A stretch of 64,000 nucleotides of DNA from Alysiella filiformis (GTDB taxonomy: Bacteria > Pseudomonadota > Gammaproteobacteria > Burkholderiales > Neisseriaceae). Shown in pieces: positions 28,283 through 36,485 of the stretch (position 1 is the first letter of the stretch; every line of letters begins with the position of its first letter). A program made the translations under genes and the position numbers. Under the pieces are notes generated by a model that searched no databases, was not told the DNA's origin, and saw only the letters and a program-made list of their open reading frames with translations. Location of the stretch: the NCBI RefSeq assembly GCF_014054525.1, contig NZ_CP059564.1, forward strand, positions 1,932,357 through 1,996,356. Reading direction: 5' to 3'.

Positions 28283-28705
28283 ATGAAAAAAAACGAATTA
28301 CACAATTTAATTCGCCAAGAAATCCCCCAAATCACCTATTTGGAAACCGACAGCCCCGAAGCCGCCGAAGGCGAATTTGCGCTGTGGGAAGTGGACGACT
28401 GCACCATTATGCTGGATTTTGCCGACAACAAAAGCGATTGCCACACCATTCAGGCAGCCTTGCAAAACGTGTCGCGCAAAATCACTTTTTTAAACGACAA
28501 CAAAAACGCGATTATCCAAACCCTGCACACCGAACACCCCGAATTGTCCACCGAAAACATGCGCGGCGTGTATGTGTCGTTTTGGATTGAAAATGCCACC
28601 GAAGTGTTTTGCGATTTACTGGTCTCGTCCGATGATTGGGCAATGCAAGCGGCGGCTTTTTCATTGGAAGATGACAATGAATTGATTTTCAATGGTTTGG
28701 AGTGA
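28283..28705 (+). CDS. Hypothetical acidic cytoplasmic protein
   Basis: The 140-residue protein has no signal peptide or membrane helix and is strongly acidic. I see no family motif; alternation of hydrophobic strands (FALWEVDDCTIMLDFADN, VYVSFWIENATEVFCDLLVS) suggests an alpha/beta fold. The start at 28283 follows AAGGAAAAATCC. An uptake sequence is partly embedded near residue 57 (IQAAL). Overlap of its stop region with the spacer before the MBL-fold gene suggests co-transcription. Confidence 0.7.
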   Translation: MKKNELHNLIRQEIPQITYLETDSPEAAEGEFALWEVDDCTIMLDFADNKSDCHTIQAALQNVSRKITFLNDNKNAIIQTLHTEHPELSTENMRGVYVSFWIENATEVFCDLLVSSDDWAMQAAAFSLEDDNELIFNGLE

Positions 28706-28755
28706 AACCACCATGTTCAGGCAGCCTGAACACCCTTTTTTCATCAAAAAACACT

Positions 28756-29847
28756 ATGAAATTCCCATTTTTACGCAAAAAACGCTTTATTCTGCTTTTG
28801 TTGGTGCTGCTGTTGTTGGCGATTGGGGCATGGCAAACGCACACCACCTTCCCCCCATACCCAGCCAGCAATCACCACAATCCGCAAACAGGGCAATTTT
28901 TCAACACACCGCCCACACGTCCTGTCAAAAGTGGCACGGCTGGCGCAATGTGGCAAATGATGATAAACGAAAAAGCCCAACACCCACCCACACGTTTGCC
29001 CATGCAAGACATTGATTGGCAAAATTTTCTTGCGCCCAGCGAGCGCGTGAAATTCATTTGGTTTGGGCATTCCACCCTGCTGCTGCGTGTGCAAGACCAA
29101 ACCGTGATGTTTGACCCTGTTTACGCGCAAACGGTGTCGCCTGTGGGCTTGATGATGCACCGTTTTCAAGCACCACCTGCCGCTTTACACGAATTGCCGC
29201 CCCTAGATTGGGTGGTGTACACCCACGCGCATTATGACCATTTGGATAAAGACGTGGTTCAATATTTCATTAAAAATCAACCCAATATTCAATACCTTGT
29301 GCCTTTGGGATTGGGGGCGTATTTGCGCGATTGGGGCGTTGCAGACAGCCAAATTCACGAATTGGATTGGTGGCAAACGCTCGATTTGCACGGTGCAACT
29401 TTCCACGTCCTGCCTGCGCGACACGATGCGGCGCGTACGCCTTTTGACGCGAAAAAATCGCTGTGGGCAAGTTGGGCTTTGACCACGCCCACCGAAAAAA
29501 TCTATTTTTCAGGCGACAGCAGCTATGCGCCACATTTTGCCGAAATTGGGGCGCGATTTGGCGGCTTTGATTTGGCGTTTGTGGAAAATGGGCAATACAA
29601 TGAATTGTGGGAAGACAATCACATGTTTCCCACACAAACCGTTCAGGCTGCGGCAGATTTGAAAGCGCAACGTTGGATGCCGATACATTGGGGCGCGTAT
29701 CCCCTATCCACCCACGATTGGGACGCTTCGGTACGCGAAAGTTCATCGCTTGCCGCGCAACGCAATTTGCCCATGCTCACGCCCATCATGGGGCAGATTT
29801 TTGACGCGCAAACGGCAAGCGAAAAATGGTGGGAAAAAGTGAAATGA
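28756..29847 (+). CDS. Metallo-beta-lactamase-fold hydrolase, membrane-anchored
   Basis: The 363-residue protein has an N-terminal membrane anchor (RFILLLLVLLLLAIGAW, residues 9-25) and then an MBL fold with the metal motif YTHAHYDHLDKD at about 155-166, VLPARHDAARTPFD, FSGDSSYAPHF and MPIHWGAYPLS. This order matches the UlaG/NAPE-PLD-like group (L-ascorbate-6-phosphate lactonase or N-acyl-phosphatidylethanolamine phospholipase D type), so a phospholipid or periplasmic substrate is plausible. The frame is open further upstream but runs through an uptake sequence; ATG at 28756 begins the anchor. Confidence 0.85.
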   Translation: MKFPFLRKKRFILLLLVLLLLAIGAWQTHTTFPPYPASNHHNPQTGQFFNTPPTRPVKSGTAGAMWQMMINEKAQHPPTRLPMQDIDWQNFLAPSERVKFIWFGHSTLLLRVQDQTVMFDPVYAQTVSPVGLMMHRFQAPPAALHELPPLDWVVYTHAHYDHLDKDVVQYFIKNQPNIQYLVPLGLGAYLRDWGVADSQIHELDWWQTLDLHGATFHVLPARHDAARTPFDAKKSLWASWALTTPTEKIYFSGDSSYAPHFAEIGARFGGFDLAFVENGQYNELWEDNHMFPTQTVQAAADLKAQRWMPIHWGAYPLSTHDWDASVRESSSLAAQRNLPMLTPIMGQIFDAQTASEKWWEKVK

Positions 29848-29889
29848 TGGTTTCAGGCAGCCTGAAAATGCTAAAATGCCCCGTCTTTA

Positions 29890-29994
29890 ATGGTGAAGTA
29901 AAATAAGAAAGATGCAAGGCGACCACGCCCGCCGTGTACAAATCGTACATAAAGGCGTGGGCAACAAAGCAGATTTCTTATTTTAATTCACCAT
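29890..29994. repeat. Small inverted-repeat element upstream of ygfZ
   Basis: ATGGTGAAGTAAAATAAGAA at the left and its near-complement ending TTCTTATTTTAATTCACCAT at the right bound 105 bases. The inner part has a second palindrome around GTACAAATCGTAC and GC-rich stretches (GGCGACCACGCCC). It has no coding frame of note and resembles MITE-type repeats of Neisseriaceae. Confidence 0.65.
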
Positions 29995-30017
29995 ACATCA
30001 CAACAAAGGAAAAAATC

Positions 30018-30860
30018 ATGCACACACAACTGCCTTTTTTTGGCGTGGTTAAAGTGTTGGGCGATGACCGCCACGACTTTTTGCACAATCAACTTTCCAA
30101 CGACATCAACAATTTGGCGCAAAATCAAGCCTGTTATGCCACCTACAACACCCCCAAAGGTCGCGTGATTGCCAATATGCTGGTGCTGAATTTGGGCGAT
30201 GAAATCATCTTGGCAATGGCAGCCGACTTATTGGAAACGGTGGTTAAGCGTTTGAAAATGTTTGTGTTACGCGCCAAAGTGCAATTTGAAATGCTGCCCG
30301 ATTGGGGCGTGGCAGCCAGCCTGAACGATGACGCACAACCCATTTTCCCCGACCAACCTCATTTGACTTTGCCCCTCAATCAACAGGGCGAAATCGTGTT
30401 GCCGCATTCAGGCTGCCTGAAAATCGCCCCCAAAAGCGATTTGCCCGAACACAATCCGCAACACGAATTGGCATGGCAAGCCCACGAAATCGCAAGCGGC
30501 TACGCATGGATTTGTGCCGCCACCACCGAAACCTGTGTAGCACAAATGCTCAATCAGCACACGATTGGTGGCGTGCATTTTCGCAAAGGCTGCTACCCTG
30601 GGCAAGAAATCATCGCGCGCGCCCAATATCGTGGGCAAGTGAAACGCGGCTTGGCGGTGGCAGAAAATGCCACACCGCAAACCATTGGCGCAGAAGTGAA
30701 AGACGAAAATGGCACAGAAGTGGGTTTGGTGCTGAACGTTTCAGGCAGCCTGAATTTATTGGTTGTGAAACATGGCGCGGTGCAAAGCAAAATGTTTGAT
30801 GAAAATGGCAATAAATTTGCCGTGCAGAAAATCTTTTTTGATGTAAAAACAGACGAATAA
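30018..30860 (+). CDS. ygfZ: tRNA-modifying / iron-sulfur repair protein YgfZ
   Basis: YgfZ is a folate-binding protein of the GcvT family that supports repair or assembly of certain iron-sulfur enzymes such as MiaB. The 280-residue protein has the signature KGCYPGQEIIARAQYRGQVKR near residues 189-209 and the N-terminal VLGDDRHDFLHNQLSNDI. Two uptake sequences encode SGCLK and SGSLN. The start follows AAAGGA. It is convergent with the acyltransferase gene; paired uptake sequences between them form a shared terminator. Confidence 0.93.
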   Translation: MHTQLPFFGVVKVLGDDRHDFLHNQLSNDINNLAQNQACYATYNTPKGRVIANMLVLNLGDEIILAMAADLLETVVKRLKMFVLRAKVQFEMLPDWGVAASLNDDAQPIFPDQPHLTLPLNQQGEIVLPHSGCLKIAPKSDLPEHNPQHELAWQAHEIASGYAWICAATTETCVAQMLNQHTIGGVHFRKGCYPGQEIIARAQYRGQVKRGLAVAENATPQTIGAEVKDENGTEVGLVLNVSGSLNLLVVKHGAVQSKMFDENGNKFAVQKIFFDVKTDE

Positions 30861-30863
30861 AAA

Positions 30864-30912
30864 TGTTTCAGGCTGCCTTTCACCCACCATAATTTCAGGC
30901 AGCCTGAAATTT
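30864..30912. terminator. Shared terminator between ygfZ and the acyltransferase gene
   Basis: TTTCAGGCTGCCTTT at 30865 and TTTCAGGCAGCCTGAAATTTT at 30893 face each other between convergent genes and can terminate both strands. Confidence 0.6.
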
Positions 30913-30916
30913 TGAT

Positions 30917-31792
30917 TCAAGAATAAAACGATTTTTCCCCATTTGGGCGCGTTTTAAAACGCTTGTGCAACCAAAAATACTGTTCAGGCTGCTCACGCAC
31001 ACGCGCTTCAATGAAATCGTTCATGCGTTGCGCGTCTTGTTCCACGCTTTCGGTGGGGAAGTTGTCCCATTCAGGATAAAAACGCAAATCCACGCTGCCA
31101 TCGGCTTGCCGCGTGGGAATGAGCGGAATGACTTTCGCATTCGTCATTTTCGCAATGCGCCCCAAACCGCCAATGGTTGCCGTTTTCACACCAAAAAAAT
31201 CCACAAAAACCGATTCTTTCGCACCAAAATCTTGGTCGGGCAAATACAAAAATGGGGCGTTTTGCGTTTTGATTTGCTTGATAATCGCGCGTAAACCTTC
31301 GGTGCGCCCCACCAAAAACACATTGTTGTAGCGATGTCGCCCGTGCAAAATTTGCGCGTCCAAGTCTTTGTTTTTTTGATGCGAATACACGCTAATCAAC
31401 GGCACATCTTGATTGAGCGCGTACACCGACAATTCAAACGCCGTAAAATGCGGATAAAGCAAAATCACTTTATCGCCACGTGCCAAAGCATTGTCCAAAA
31501 TGTGTTTATCGTGATAGCGTACCCAGCTTTTCAATTTTTCGGCAGGTGCATACCAGTATGCGCCATATTCCAAAATCAGCAAAGCCATGTGATAAAAATG
31601 CTTTTTCAACAAAATTTGGCGTTGTTTTTCGTTTAATTCGGGAAAGCATTTTGCCAAATTGATTTCGCCCACCTTGCGGCGCGGCACAACGGCATAATAA
31701 CTTAACAAGCCCAAAACTTTTGCCAACATCAACACCGCGCTACGCGGCAATTTGGCAAGGTGTTTGAGCAGCCAAAAGGCAAAATTCATCAT
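30917..31792 (-). CDS. LpxL/HtrB-type lipid A acyltransferase
   Basis: These enzymes add secondary acyl chains to lipid A at the inner membrane. The 291-residue protein has an N-terminal anchor helix, the catalytic HX4(D/E) motif in YPHFTAFELS near residue 115, the conserved FLYLPDQDFGAKESVFVDFFGV and a C-terminal FWLHKRFKTRP, all usual for LpxL/LpxM. Which position is acylated (lpxL1 or lpxL2 type) cannot be told. Two adjacent ATGs (31790-31792, 31787-31789) could start it; no strong ribosome site is seen. It is divergent from dapA. Confidence 0.9.
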   Translation of the reverse strand: MMNFAFWLLKHLAKLPRSAVLMLAKVLGLLSYYAVVPRRKVGEINLAKCFPELNEKQRQILLKKHFYHMALLILEYGAYWYAPAEKLKSWVRYHDKHILDNALARGDKVILLYPHFTAFELSVYALNQDVPLISVYSHQKNKDLDAQILHGRHRYNNVFLVGRTEGLRAIIKQIKTQNAPFLYLPDQDFGAKESVFVDFFGVKTATIGGLGRIAKMTNAKVIPLIPTRQADGSVDLRFYPEWDNFPTESVEQDAQRMNDFIEARVREQPEQYFWLHKRFKTRPNGEKSFYS

Positions 31793-31948
31793 ATTTGTTT
31801 GATATTTTTGTGATTAAATGGGTGGGCATTATAGCAAAGGTTTTCAGGCTGCCTGAAAAAATCGCCACAAACGCCAAAATATTTGCACAAATGGCAAAGT
31901 AAGCTACAATTCTTGTTTTTCAAACCCTTGCAAAATAAAGGTTCCATC

Positions 31949-32824
31949 ATGCTTACAGGCAGCCTAGTCGCACTCATTACCCCCATGCACGCCGATGGCA
32001 GCGTGAATTTTGAACAATTGAACCAATTGATTGACTGGCACATTGAACAAGGCACACACGGCATTGTGGCAGTTGGCACGACAGGCGAATCCGCCACATT
32101 ATCGGTTGAAGAACATTTGGCTGTGATTGCCGCCACCGTCAAACACACCAACAAGCGCGTTCCAGTGATTGCTGGCACAGGCGCAAACAACACCGCCGAA
32201 GCCGTAGAATTATCACGCGCCGCACAAGAATTGGGCGCAGATTACACCTTATCGGTGGTGCCTTATTACAACAAACCTTCGCAAGAAGGCATTTATCAGC
32301 ATTTCAAAACCATCGCCCAAGCGGTTGATATTCCGATGATTATTTACAACGTCCCTGGCAGAACCGTGGTAAACATGAGCAATGAAACCATTTTGCGCTT
32401 GGCACAAATCCCCAATATTGTGGGCGTAAAAGAAGCCAGTGGCGATGTGGCACGCGCTTTGTCGCTGTTTAAAGATGCGCCGCAAGATTTTGCCATTTAT
32501 TCGGGCGATGACCCCACAGGTTTGCCCTTTATGTTGTGTGGCGGACACGGTGTGATTAGCGTGGCGGCAAACGTTGCGCCCCAAGCCTTTGCCCAAATGT
32601 GTGAAAACGCGCTCGCTGGCAACATTCAGGCAGCCAAATCTTTGAATGAACAGCTTATTCCCATTTACGATGTGATGTTCTGCGAACCCAGCCCTGCCCC
32701 TGCCAAATACGCGGTCGCACAACTGGGATTATGCGAAGAATTTGTGCGTTTGCCCATTTTGACTTTAAGCGACAATGGCAAAAACCAAATTCAGGCAGCC
32801 TTAAAATCCGCCAAATTGATTTGA
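31949..32824 (+). CDS. dapA: 4-hydroxy-tetrahydrodipicolinate synthase
   Basis: DapA condenses pyruvate with aspartate semialdehyde, the first committed step to lysine and diaminopimelate. The 291-residue protein has [14 protein letters not shown] near residue 44, Tyr in YNVPGRT (about 133) and the Schiff-base Lys in VGVKEASGD (about 161). The ATG at 31949 starts the family [13 protein letters not shown]; the frame upstream is spacer. It is followed after 16 bases by bamC, the dapA-bamC (nlpB/dapX) order known from E. coli. Confidence 0.97.
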   Translation: MLTGSLVALITPMHADGSVNFEQLNQLIDWHIEQGTHGIVAVGTTGESATLSVEEHLAVIAATVKHTNKRVPVIAGTGANNTAEAVELSRAAQELGADYTLSVVPYYNKPSQEGIYQHFKTIAQAVDIPMIIYNVPGRTVVNMSNETILRLAQIPNIVGVKEASGDVARALSLFKDAPQDFAIYSGDDPTGLPFMLCGGHGVISVAANVAPQAFAQMCENALAGNIQAAKSLNEQLIPIYDVMFCEPSPAPAKYAVAQLGLCEEFVRLPILTLSDNGKNQIQAALKSAKLI

Positions 32825-32840
32825 TTTTGAGAATAAAAAC

Positions 32841-33971
32841 ATGAAAAACACTTTTAAATTATTGATTTTAACCAGCACAATCGCCAGTTTGAGCGCGTGT
32901 TCCACCATGGCAGAAATGAAAGCCAAACGCCAAGCGCGTGAAGCCATGAAACTGGATTACCAATCCGCCAACAACAAAGTCGTGAATTTGGAAGTCCCAC
33001 CCGATTTGCGCGACCCACGCAATGGCGATTTGTACGCGCTGCCACAAGGCATGTCTGCCAACCCCAACGCCATGAAAGCCAAGTCCGACCCCAGCCGCCG
33101 CGTGTTGAATCCCGTGAAAGATGTGCGTTTTGAGCGTTCAGGCAGCCAACAGTGGTTAAACATTGGCAGCGAAAAATCGGCAGCAGAATTGTGGCCTTTG
33201 CTGCGCGCATTTTGGCAAGAAGCAGGCTTTACCATTGCTTCGGAAGAACCCCAAGCAGGCTTAATGGAAACCGAATGGGCAGAAAACCGCGCCAAATTGC
33301 CCAATCAAGGCTTACGCAAATTGTTTGACAAAGTGGGCATAGGCAGCGCATACAGCACAGGCGAACGCGACAAATTCCTGATTCGCATGGAAAAAAACAA
33401 CAAAGGCGGACACAACATCTTTTTCAGCCACAAAGGCATGGAAGAAGTGTACGACAGCAAAAACCAAGACCGCACCGTGTGGCAGCCACGCGCCAACGAT
33501 GTGAATTTGGAATCGGCAATGTTGTCGCGTTTCATGCAATATTTGGGTGCCGATGAGCAGGTTTTGAATCAGCAAATCGCCCAACAATCGGACGCGCAAA
33601 ACGGCACACAATACGCCAAACGCGAAACCAACAGCGTGGTGGTGTACGGTACAGCCGAACGCAATGTCAATCGCATTGGCTCGGCACTTGACCGCATTGG
33701 CTTAACGGTGGAAAGTTTTGAAGGTCAGCGCGGCATGTTCTTGGTGCGCCCTGCACCCAAAGAGGTGGTCGCCACCGCGAAAAAATCCAAATGGTTTGGC
33801 AAAAACAAGCAAACCGAAGAAAACACCGAAAGCAAAGCCCCACAAATGTTTGTCGCTTTGGAACAAGTGAGCAACGGTCAGCGTGTGCATTTGCTTGACC
33901 AAATGGGCAATGCCGTGATTGGCAACGATGCCAATCGCTATTTGGACGCTTTGTACAAAGAATTGCGTTAA
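32841..33971 (+). CDS. bamC: Outer membrane assembly lipoprotein BamC
   Basis: BamC is a lipoprotein part of the BAM complex that inserts beta-barrel proteins. A signal peptide ends with the lipobox LSAC (Cys20); the unstructured segment with VPPDLRDPRNGDLYALPQG at about 52-70 is the conserved stretch that contacts BamD. Two helix-grip domains follow (RAFWQEAGFTIASEEP... and ERNVNRIGSALDRIGLTVE...). The 376-residue length is near the family norm. It follows dapA directly and ends in a DUS hairpin, next to an IS630 insertion. Confidence 0.92.
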   Translation: MKNTFKLLILTSTIASLSACSTMAEMKAKRQAREAMKLDYQSANNKVVNLEVPPDLRDPRNGDLYALPQGMSANPNAMKAKSDPSRRVLNPVKDVRFERSGSQQWLNIGSEKSAAELWPLLRAFWQEAGFTIASEEPQAGLMETEWAENRAKLPNQGLRKLFDKVGIGSAYSTGERDKFLIRMEKNNKGGHNIFFSHKGMEEVYDSKNQDRTVWQPRANDVNLESAMLSRFMQYLGADEQVLNQQIAQQSDAQNGTQYAKRETNSVVVYGTAERNVNRIGSALDRIGLTVESFEGQRGMFLVRPAPKEVVATAKKSKWFGKNKQTEENTESKAPQMFVALEQVSNGQRVHLLDQMGNAVIGNDANRYLDALYKELR

Positions 33972-33976
33972 AAAAC

Positions 33977-34018
33977 ATTCAGGCAGCCTGAAAACATTTT
34001 CAGGCTGCCTGAATTTTA
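33977..34018 (+). terminator. Terminator after bamC
   Basis: ATTCAGGCAGCCTGAAAA and its inverse TTCAGGCTGCCTGAAT form a near-perfect stem with a tiny loop followed by TTTA; the T-run is interrupted by the IS630 insertion at the TA at 34017-34018. Confidence 0.8.
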
Positions 34019-34920
34019 TAGTCAGTTAAAATAAGAATAGGACACTAACGTATCAGTAAAATGCCTTCCACTAGGTAAAATGGCTCGCATATATCTCTTG
34101 ATGTTTGCCCATGTCCGTTCTATGGGATTAAGCTCTGGTGAATAAGGTGCAAGCGGCAAGATTTTATGCCCCCATTTGTGCGCCATTTCACGCAAAATAC
34201 CCATACGATGAAATCGTGCATTATCCAAAATAATGACAGATTTTTTATTTAAAATAGGCAATAAACATTGCTCAAACCATGTTTCAAAAAAAGCACTGGT
34301 CATTGTGTTTTGATAAATCATAGGGGCAATCAGTTTGTTGCCGACTTGTGCGGCAACAAGCGATAAGCGTTGGTACTTTTTACCACTGATTTGGGCTTTG
34401 ATGACCTGCCCCTTTGGGCTACGCGCATAAGGACGAAATAAGTAAGTATCAAATCCCGTTTCATCCAAATAAACACGCTGATAGTCAAAAAATTCAGCCA
34501 GTTGATTTAAATAATCTTTTACTTTATTTGGGTCTTGTTCTTTGTATGTGGTGGTCTTTTTTTACGCGTGATACCTATTCTTTTGAGTGCATAAAAAATG
34601 GCTGATTTTGAACAATTAAAATGTTCAGCTATTTCATGCAAATAAGCATCAGGGTGTTGTTGTATATGTTCAGCCAATTTTTGGCTGTTCAATTTATTGG
34701 CATTTTGCCCCTTTACTTGATGATTTAAGCTGCCTGTTTGCGCTTTCAAGCGTATCCATAGGTAAAGCGTATTTCTGGATATTTGGTAAGCTTGGGCGAC
34801 TTTACTGATATTTTTGCATTGTTCATAATAGCTTAATGCTTTATTTCGCAGTTCTGTTGAATGTGCCATTTTTTAATCCTAAAAATTAGGGTATTGTACT
34901 ATTTTATTTTGAATTGACTA
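34019..34920 (-). mobile_element. IS630-family insertion sequence (apparently intact)
   Basis: A 902-base element whose ends are TAGTCAGTTAAAATAAG and, reading inward from the right, TAGTCAATTCAAAATAA; they continue to match for about 25 bases with small differences. TA is duplicated at 34017-34018 and 34921-34922. It sits between the bamC terminator and the ribosome site of the yqiA-like gene, so it may have replaced or displaced that gene's promoter. It is a different IS from the copy at 12.1 kb, with only family-level similarity. Confidence 0.92.
34022..34869 (-). CDS. IS630 transposase, two frames joined by -1 programmed frameshift
   Basis: The upstream frame (34869 to 34519) encodes the DNA-binding half: MAHSTELRNKALSYYEQC with a helix-turn-helix (SKVAQAYQISRNTLYLWI) and ends TRKKRPPHTKN. 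The downstream frame (to 34022) holds the DDE domain: VYLDETGFDTYL, IILDNARFHRMG and APYSPELNPIERTWANIK. At the A7G tract (AAAAAAAG, about 34556-34563 on the plus strand as CTTTTTTT) a -1 slip joins TRKK to TTTYKEQDPNKV, giving a continuous protein of about 282 residues with all three catalytic acids. No internal stop is present. Confidence 0.9.
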
Positions 34921-34938
34921 TAAAATGGGAGAAAAATC

Positions 34939-35535
34939 ATGCAAATCATTTATGTACACGGCTTACACAGCAATGCCAATTCGGTAAAAGGCAATCAGTT
35001 GCGCGATTATTGCGCCGCGCATTATCCCGAAATTGCCGTACACAGCCCCGATTTGAACCACAAACCCGAACAAGTTCTGCACATTTTGCGCGATTTCATC
35101 GCCCAAGATGAGAAAACGGTTTTGGTGGGCAGTTCGCTGGGCGGCTTTTTTTCCACTTTACTGCACAATGAATTGGGCGTGAAAGCTGTGCTGCTCAATC
35201 CGAGTACGCAGCCGCATGAAACTTTGTTGCGCTTTTTCCCCGAAAATTGGCGCAATTTGCCCGATGATTTTGTCGCCAACGATGAAAAAGCGACCACTTG
35301 GCAAATGACAATGGGCGATTTGCGTTGGTTTGAGCGGCACAAACCCACCACATTCAGGCAGCCTGAAAAGCTGTTTGTGTTGCTGGAAACGGGCGATGAA
35401 TTGCTGGATTATCGTTTGGCAGCGCAATATTATGGCGAACAAGGCACGAAAATGTGGATTAGCGAAGGCGGCGACCACCGCATGACGGGTTTTGTGGAGA
35501 AATTGCCGCAGGTTTTTGAGTTTATTTTGGCATAA
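34939..35535 (+). CDS. YqiA/YcfP-type alpha/beta-hydrolase (esterase)
   Basis: The 198-residue protein matches the UPF0227 family: MQIIYVHGLHSNANSVKGNQL at the start, the nucleophile elbow LVGSSLGGFFSTLL (Ser66), LLNPSTQPHETL, and the catalytic His in EGGDHRMTGF near the end. E. coli YqiA hydrolyses short-chain acyl and palmitoyl esters. The start is 18 bases after the IS630 end; GGAGAAAAATC supplies a ribosome site, but the native promoter has been separated by the IS. Confidence 0.88.
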   Translation: MQIIYVHGLHSNANSVKGNQLRDYCAAHYPEIAVHSPDLNHKPEQVLHILRDFIAQDEKTVLVGSSLGGFFSTLLHNELGVKAVLLNPSTQPHETLLRFFPENWRNLPDDFVANDEKATTWQMTMGDLRWFERHKPTTFRQPEKLFVLLETGDELLDYRLAAQYYGEQGTKMWISEGGDHRMTGFVEKLPQVFEFILA

Positions 35536-35600
35536 AAATTCAGGCAGCCTGAAATGTATGTTAGGTCGCGGATATTTTTAATATACCGACCTAACTCTCA

Positions 35601-35978
35601 TTATTTATCCGTCAAACGGCGCAATAATTCAATTTCTTTGTCTTTTTGTAACAGCATTTCTTTGCAATGAGCCAATTTCAATTTCAGGTTTTCATTTTCC
35701 AAAATCAAACTGTCGCTGCTTGAATAAAAATTGGCACTGTGGTCGCCATTGTTGTCGTTGGCATTCACAATAAAAACCATACCTTGTTGAGAAATCAATT
35801 CTTCCATACTAATATTAAAAATTTGTGCAATTTGATTTAATTTTTCAAAATCCAATTTGCTTTCTCCACGTTCAATTTTGGAATATGAACTTGTGGCAAT
35901 GCCCATTTTTTCAGCCATGTCTTCTTGTGTCCATTGGTAAATTTCACGAATAGAGCGGATTTTATCTTGTACTTTCAT
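35601..35978 (-). CDS. XRE-family transcriptional regulator
   Basis: A 125-residue regulator with an HTH_3 domain at residues 5-60 (IREIYQWTQEDMAEKMGIATSSYSKIERGESKLDFEKLNQIAQIF...) and a C-terminal coiled coil (LENENLKLKLAHCKEMLLQKDKEIELLRRL), which suggests dimerisation. It is AT-rich relative to its neighbours and divergent from a small membrane-protein gene. A perfect inverted repeat overlapping its probable promoter (36031-36048) may be its own operator. Confidence 0.9.
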   Translation of the reverse strand: MKVQDKIRSIREIYQWTQEDMAEKMGIATSSYSKIERGESKLDFEKLNQIAQIFNISMEELISQQGMVFIVNANDNNGDHSANFYSSSDSLILENENLKLKLAHCKEMLLQKDKEIELLRRLTDK

Positions 35979-36030
35979 ATTTAAGCCTTAAACCATTTAC
36001 TCAGTTAGAAATATTTTTAATGGTAAAAAA

Positions 36031-36048
36031 TTGACTATAAAAAGTCAA
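36031..36048. promoter_or_regulatory. Candidate operator/promoter of the XRE regulator
   Basis: TTGACT and AGTCAA are perfect 6-base arms around ATAAAA. Read on the minus strand the left arm is a -35 hexamer (TTGACT at 36048-36043) followed after 17 bases by TACCAT as a weak -10, 50 bases before the regulator start. An XRE dimer bound here would block the promoter; autoregulation is inferred. Confidence 0.45.
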
Positions 36049-36175
36049 GTTTCACTGTGGAAAAGAAACATTTATTCTCGCTAAAATAATAACTTATTGA
36101 GTTAATCGACATTTTGTTTTTTTAGAAAGACCACCCCTAGCTCATCAATTATTTTAGTCAATAGGAGAATTAATT

Positions 36176-36406
36176 ATGTTTATTTTAAGATTACTGTCAG
36201 CAGGTATCGCGTATGTTTGTTCAATAGCCATGATGTGGCTGGCATTTTTTTATAAATTACCTTTATCTATGTTATTTCATATGGATCAATTCCAAATGAT
36301 GGGTACCATTTTTGCTATTGCCGCATTTATTAAAGTAAAAATTGGCGGTGCTATTGTATGTTCCATGCTGTTATGCGGGCTTATTCGTATGATGTTATCA
36401 AGCTAA
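36176..36406 (+). CDS. Small membrane protein, unknown
   Basis: The 76-residue frame has three hydrophobic stretches (LLSAGIAYVCSIAMMWLAFFY, MMGTIFAIAAFI, IGGAIVCSMLLCGLIRMML) and a good ribosome site (AGGAG eight bases before the ATG). It is transcribed away from the XRE gene, from the region with the candidate operator, so it could be that regulator's target. No known family; membrane-active toxin or holin-like roles are possible but not shown. Confidence 0.55.
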   Translation: MFILRLLSAGIAYVCSIAMMWLAFFYKLPLSMLFHMDQFQMMGTIFAIAAFIKVKIGGAIVCSMLLCGLIRMMLSS

Positions 36407-36422
36407 CCAATAAAAATTCAGG

Positions 36423-36485
36423 CAGCCCGAAAGCCAGTTTCCCCACTTTCAGGCTGCCTGAATTTCACATCAAATCACCAATCAA
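36423..36485. repeat. 63-base direct repeat, copy 1 (left edge of the vapD cassette)
   Basis: This stretch is repeated at 38364-38426 with two mismatches, in the same orientation. It includes an inverted uptake-sequence pair (terminator) and runs exactly to the TGA stop codon of the gene read from the right (36482-36484). Confidence 0.85.
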
